From Betaproteobacteria bacterium (lineage in GTDB: Bacteria > Pseudomonadota > Gammaproteobacteria > Burkholderiales > Burkholderiaceae): a stretch of DNA of 7,603 bases. Where the stretch lies: positions 1-7,603 of the forward strand of contig CANIMS010000072.1 in the NCBI GenBank assembly GCA_947468785.1, given 5' to 3'. A program made the translations under genes and the position numbers. Positions 4,510-7,603 of the stretch are shown in pieces; the first letter of the stretch is position 1; each line of letters starts with the position of its first letter. The notes under the pieces are model-generated. The model ran no database searches, had not been told where the DNA came from, and worked only from the letters and a program-made list of their open reading frames with translations.

Positions 4510-7005
4510 TTAGAAAGGCTCGTATCCGCCTGAAGAGTAGCCAATCTGGCCCATCGCCAAATTATCAAACTTAGTATATGGGCCTTGCCAACTTAGGCGA
4601 ACAGTACCAATCGGACCATTACGCTGTTTACCAATAATAATTTCTGCTACTCCCTTATCGGTAGTGGTATCAGGGTGATATACCTCATCACGATAAATAA
4701 ACATAATTAAGTCGGCATCTTGTTCAATCGCGCCTGACTCGCGCAAATCGGACATGATTGGGCGCTTGTTAGGGCGTTGCTCAAGACCGCGGTTGAGCTG
4801 GGAGAGTGCCACGACTGGGCACTGCAACTCTTTAGCGAGTGATTTAAGAGAACGAGAAATCTCAGAAATCTCCGTTGCGCGATTTTCGGATCCTGAACCA
4901 CTCATTAACTGTAGATAGTCAACCACTACCAAACCTAATGTACCGCCAAAGTTTCTGGCAATCCGTCGCGCTCTAGCGCGTAACTCTAGACTTGATAAAG
5001 AACCAGTTTCATCAATCAAAATTTGGGTATTACTTAATCGCGCAATAGCATCAGTAACGCGTGGCCACTCATCGTCTTGTAATTTACCAGTGCGCATGCG
5101 ACTTTGATCAACGCGACCAACTGAACCAAGCAAACGTGCTGCTAATTGCTCACCAGACATTTCCATTGAGAAAACAACCACTGGCAAACCTTCGGCTAAT
5201 GCAACGTTCTCAGCAATATTGAGTGCGAACGCAGTGTTATGGGTCACTACATAATCATTTGTGATGTAAGTTCTATCTGGGTGGCTTACTGAAATACATT
5301 GCGCTTGCTCAACCCTAGATAATTCAATACTTTTAAATGAAATTCTACGTTGACGATCCCAGCTTGCTCTAAGTCTTTCTTTCTTTTCGGGCAAAGTAAA
5401 TGCTTGAAAGCCTGGACCAAAGCTCATATTCAAAACATAAGCTAGGCGACCCTGCTTCTTTTCACCTTTATAGGTATAGCTGGTCTTTTTATTTGCAATT
5501 GAACAGAATGCGCCTAAAGATCTCGCTAAAGATGCCACGTCCTCAGACAATTGTTTGCTAGCAGTACAAAAGCGAATGGAGCCCCACTTCTCAACCCAGC
5601 CATCAGTGTCCATCAAACCTTGAAATAAGGCCAAACGGGCGTTCTTATTTGCTTCCAAGTAAGTTGCGGGTATATATTTATCAAAGCTCCTGCAACCCAA
5701 AACACCTAAATCTTGTAATGCAGATCTAAAGTGATTAGTTGGAACTGATTGGCGTTGGCCATTGGCGGCAATGCGTGCTTTAGAAACCAATCTCCAGTCA
5801 TATGCATTTGCATGAACTAACTCAATCTCATAGCCAGCCAGTAAATTCATGCGCTCAACAAGCTCAGGGGATTTTGTGGAAAACGCCACACTGCCATGTG
5901 ATAAAGCTAATGTGCCATCACCAAGCAATGCACCAAGAACCCATGGGTTAATTGGTAATGGATTTGAATGGCCAAAATCACCCGAGACAGGATCAACCCA
6001 CAACCGATTCTTGTATCGAACACATTGCAACATTTCCATTAGGCGAGCAGTATTGATAACGCGTGGCTCAGGCCAATCGCGATACATTACACGCCATAGA
6101 TGCTCATCGCAGCACTCTGCTTGGCGACCATCAGAAAACGTTACTTTGTATATCTGTTTAATGCCTTGAGGATAAATACCAGTCACCATGGAATGCTGAC
6201 CATCTACTGAAGCCAATCGATCACCAAAGCGAATCTCGCCCATCAATTTCCAGCCATCAACCGTTTTAACTTTAGCATCTAGAGGTTGCGCCTTACCCAT
6301 CGAGGGCCTTCCAGCAACAATCACTAAATCACCTTTTTGCAGGCCGCTGGTTTGCTTATCTAAATCGATAAAGCCCGTAGCAATGCCTGTGATGTCGCTG
6401 CCCCCTTGGCGGTTATACAGCTCATCAATGCGGGCTACTACTGAACGCAAGAGTGGCTCAATTTCCAGATAGTCTGCTTTACGACTACCCTCTTCACCAA
6501 TTTGCAAAATACGAGACTCTGCTTCATCAAGCAGCGTTCTCACTGTGCGCCCTTCAGGCACAAACGCAGAGTTCACAATGCTGTCAGAGACCTCTATCAA
6601 ACGACGCAAAATACTGCGATCGCGAACAATGTCGGCATAGCCTTTGATATTGGCTGCACTTGGTGTGTTCTGCGCTAAAGAGTTGAGATAATCAATTCCC
6701 ACTAAATCGCCACCCTGCTCAGACTTAACAGCCTCATGAACAGTAATGACATCAGCGGGATGATTGTCGCCAACTAAACGAGCAACAACCTTATAAATCA
6801 GAGCATGCTCTGGACGATAGAAATCTTTATCGCTTAATACTCCACCCAGGTTATCCCAAGCAGAGTTGTCAATCAGTAGACCACCGAGCACTGACTGCTC
6901 GGCTTCTACAGAATGAGGCGGGACTTTTAAGGCCTGCACGACTGCATCCCCAGGACCCGTCATGCCGGGATTCAGCGTAACGGAACGTGAACGGGATTCA
7001 GCCAT
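4510..7005 (-). CDS. dnaB: Replicative DNA helicase DnaB, intein-containing precursor
   Basis: An 831-residue precursor; removing residues 239-590 (the intein) leaves a 479-residue helicase of normal DnaB length. DnaB is the hexameric ATP-driven helicase at the replication fork and binds DnaG primase through its N-terminal domain. The N-terminal domain starts at about residue 28 (VPPHSVEAEQSVLGGLLID). The RecA-like domain has Walker A GRPSMGK (232-238) split from Thr591 by the intein, the catalytic-Glu motif FSMEMS (Glu615), Walker B VVVDYLQL (Asp696), and the LRESGAIEQD block (754-763), which has no insertion although other DnaB inteins are known there. The gene follows rplI by 24 bases in the rpsR-rplI-dnaB operon order. 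No Shine-Dalgarno is visible before the ATG at 7005, so initiation may be weak or coupled. The upstream rplI start supports co-transcription. Confidence 0.95.
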   Translation of the reverse strand: MAESRSRSVTLNPGMTGPGDAVVQALKVPPHSVEAEQSVLGGLLIDNSAWDNLGGVLSDKDFYRPEHALIYKVVARLVGDNHPADVITVHEAVKSEQGGDLVGIDYLNSLAQNTPSAANIKGYADIVRDRSILRRLIEVSDSIVNSAFVPEGRTVRTLLDEAESRILQIGEEGSRKADYLEIEPLLRSVVARIDELYNRQGGSDITGIATGFIDLDKQTSGLQKGDLVIVAGRPSMGKAQPLDAKVKTVDGWKLMGEIRFGDRLASVDGQHSMVTGIYPQGIKQIYKVTFSDGRQAECCDEHLWRVMYRDWPEPRVINTARLMEMLQCVRYKNRLWVDPVSGDFGHSNPLPINPWVLGALLGDGTLALSHGSVAFSTKSPELVERMNLLAGYEIELVHANAYDWRLVSKARIAANGQRQSVPTNHFRSALQDLGVLGCRSFDKYIPATYLEANKNARLALFQGLMDTDGWVEKWGSIRFCTASKQLSEDVASLARSLGAFCSIANKKTSYTYKGEKKQGRLAYVLNMSFGPGFQAFTLPEKKERLRASWDRQRRISFKSIELSRVEQAQCISVSHPDRTYITNDYVVTHNTAFALNIAENVALAEGLPVVVFSMEMSGEQLAARLLGSVGRVDQSRMRTGKLQDDEWPRVTDAIARLSNTQILIDETGSLSSLELRARARRIARNFGGTLGLVVVDYLQLMSGSGSENRATEISEISRSLKSLAKELQCPVVALSQLNRGLEQRPNKRPIMSDLRESGAIEQDADLIMFIYRDEVYHPDTTTDKGVAEIIIGKQRNGPIGTVRLSWQGPYTKFDNLAMGQIGYSSGGYEPF
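5236..6291 (-). mobile_element. Class 3-type intein with LAGLIDADG homing endonuclease in the DnaB P-loop
   Basis: An in-frame insertion of 352 residues splits the Walker A Lys from Thr. The N-splicing block reads AQPLDAKVKTVDGWKLMG, so residue 1 is Ala, not Cys or Ser. Block B is CDEHLWRV (His64, Trp66). The C-terminal blocks are QCISVSHPDRTYIT (Cys332) and YVVTHN (Thr350, His351, Asn352), with extein +1 Thr. Trp66, Cys332 and Thr350 are the Trp-Cys-Thr signature of class 3 inteins. In those, the block F Cys makes the first attack, and the terminal Asn cyclises to release the intein. The centre is a LAGLIDADG endonuclease: motif 1 VLGALLGDG (118-126, Asp125), the block D-like KYIP (Lys205) and motif 2 LFQGLMDTDG (222-231, Asp228/Asp230). 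No stop or frameshift is present, so splicing and homing activity both look possible. Confidence 0.92.
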
Positions 7006-7029
7006 GAGGCTAGTTTACAGAATTAAAAC

Positions 7030-7482
7030 TTAAGCTTGCTCGCCAACTACACGAATAGTGATATCAGCAACAACGTCGGTATGAACTGCAACCGCTACTG
7101 GATGATCACCAACCATTTTCAATGGGCCAGTAGGCATACGAATGAATGACTTCTCAATCGTAAAGCCTTTAGCTTTTAATGCATCAGCGATGTCATGGTT
7201 GGTTACAGAACCAAACAAGCGACCGTCAACGCCAGCTTTTTGACCGATTTCAAGAACCAAGTCCTTCATCTTCACGCCAACTGCTTGCGCAGCAGCCAAT
7301 TTCTCGGCGGCTAATTTTTCCAACTCAGCACGACGGATTGCAAAATCAGCGATTGCCGCTTCAGTTGCACGACGCGCTTTGCGTTGAGGAATAAGGAAGT
7401 TACGAGCGAAACCGTCTTTAACGCGAACTACGTCACCGAGGTTGCCCAAGTTTGTTACTTTTTCTAAAAGAATGATTTGCAT
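7030..7482 (-). CDS. rplI: 50S ribosomal protein L9
   Basis: A 150-residue protein, standard length for bacterial L9, which binds 23S rRNA at the base of the L1 stalk. The N-terminal domain begins [19 protein letters not shown] and includes the Gly-rich rRNA-binding stretch [13 protein letters not shown] (21-33). A long Ala/Glu/Lys-rich connecting helix covers about 40-72. The C-terminal domain follows with [15 protein letters not shown] (80-94). The ATG at 7482 is chosen over an upstream in-frame start at 7545 because it gives the canonical N-terminus and is preceded by GGGAG 6 bases away; the longer version would run through the rpsR 3' end. It lies 13 bases after rpsR and 24 before dnaB, consistent with one operon. 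Confidence 0.97.
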   Translation of the reverse strand: MQIILLEKVTNLGNLGDVVRVKDGFARNFLIPQRKARRATEAAIADFAIRRAELEKLAAEKLAAAQAVGVKMKDLVLEIGQKAGVDGRLFGSVTNHDIADALKAKGFTIEKSFIRMPTGPLKMVGDHPVAVAVHTDVVADITIRVVGEQA

Positions 7483-7488
7483 TGAGGG

Positions 7489-7493
7489 CTCCC
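7489..7493 (-). promoter_or_regulatory. Ribosome-binding site that fixes the rplI start
   Basis: On the minus strand this reads GGGAG, 6 bases before the ATG at 7482. It sits in the 13-base gap after the rpsR stop codon. Confidence 0.75.
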
Positions 7494-7495
7494 AA

Positions 7496-7603
7496 TTATT
7501 TTCTATGTTGATCGGAGAATGGCAACAAAGCCAAGAAACGAGCACGCTTGATAGCAGTGTCTAACTGACGCTGATATTTTGCTTTTGTGCCGGTCAAACG
7601 AGC
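7496..7603 (-). CDS. rpsR: 30S ribosomal protein S18, C-terminal part
   Basis: The last 35 codons and a TAA stop are visible; the rest lies beyond the right edge of the window, and the frame is open to base 7603. The translation contains [20 protein letters not shown] followed by FLALLPFSD, the highly conserved basic C-terminus of S18, which sits on the 30S platform next to S6. It is the first visible gene of the rpsR-rplI-dnaB unit; rpsF and perhaps priB would be expected upstream, outside the window. Confidence 0.95.
   Translation of the reverse strand, partial: ARLTGTKAKYQRQLDTAIKRARFLALLPFSDQHRK

Noticed and set aside
5236..6291. DnaB insertion read as a dead intein because residue 1 is Ala
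   Set aside because: The Trp/Cys/Thr residues of class 3 inteins and the terminal His-Asn are all present, so loss of the residue 1 nucleophile is expected rather than a defect.
4707..7394. Short open frames of 60-110 codons opposite or out of frame with dnaB and rplI (e.g. 5849-6169 + strand, 7179-7394 + strand)
   Set aside because: They overlap well-supported genes, show no recognisable domains and lack ribosome-binding sites.
7483..7545. Longer N-terminus for L9 starting at 7545
   Set aside because: It would overlap the rpsR 3' end and add residues unlike any L9; the 7482 start gives the canonical 150-residue protein.
1..7603. CRISPR arrays, tRNA or rRNA genes, insertion sequences
   Set aside because: No spaced direct repeats, cloverleaf-like segments, rRNA motifs or transposase sequences were seen on either strand.

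Overview
The window looks like a piece of a betaproteobacterial chromosome, most likely Polynucleobacter or a close relative in the Burkholderiaceae. This rests on the moderate-to-low GC feel of the sequence, the protein sequences, and the gene order bcp - phoH - NlpC/P60 lipoprotein - dnaB - rplI - rpsR. The genus is an inference from remembered gene order, not a measured match.

Left part (1-2101, + strand). The window opens inside the UDP-glucuronate decarboxylase domain of an ArnA-type enzyme. It is followed 11 bases later by arnD, the undecaprenyl-phosphate-Ara4FN deformylase. These are two steps of the 4-amino-4-deoxy-L-arabinose pathway that decorates lipid A, so this is probably the end of an arn cluster. 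A Bcp/PrxQ peroxiredoxin gene with a strong ribosome-binding site follows.

Middle (2102-4506, + strand). A gene-free stretch of 235 bases holds a possible promoter, a region that folds into a long imperfect hairpin, and a textbook intrinsic terminator. The terminator ends directly at the ribosome-binding site of a PIN-PhoH ATPase gene. The stretch is therefore either a small RNA gene or a phoH leader controlled by premature termination. The phoH 3' end overlaps the start of a small NlpC/P60 lipoprotein gene. A second, very clean intrinsic terminator lies inside the signal-peptide codons of that lipoprotein gene.

Right part (4510-7603, - strand). This is the ribosomal/replication operon read right to left: the end of rpsR (S18), rplI (L9) and dnaB (replicative helicase). 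dnaB is 831 codons long because a 352-residue intein with a two-motif LAGLIDADG homing endonuclease sits inside the Walker A loop, between the Lys and Thr of GKT. The intein begins with Ala instead of Cys or Ser and carries the Trp-Cys-Thr residues of class 3 inteins. It should therefore splice through an internal block F cysteine. This is the most notable element in the window: the only replicative helicase gene visible here makes an interrupted ATP-binding loop until the intein splices out.
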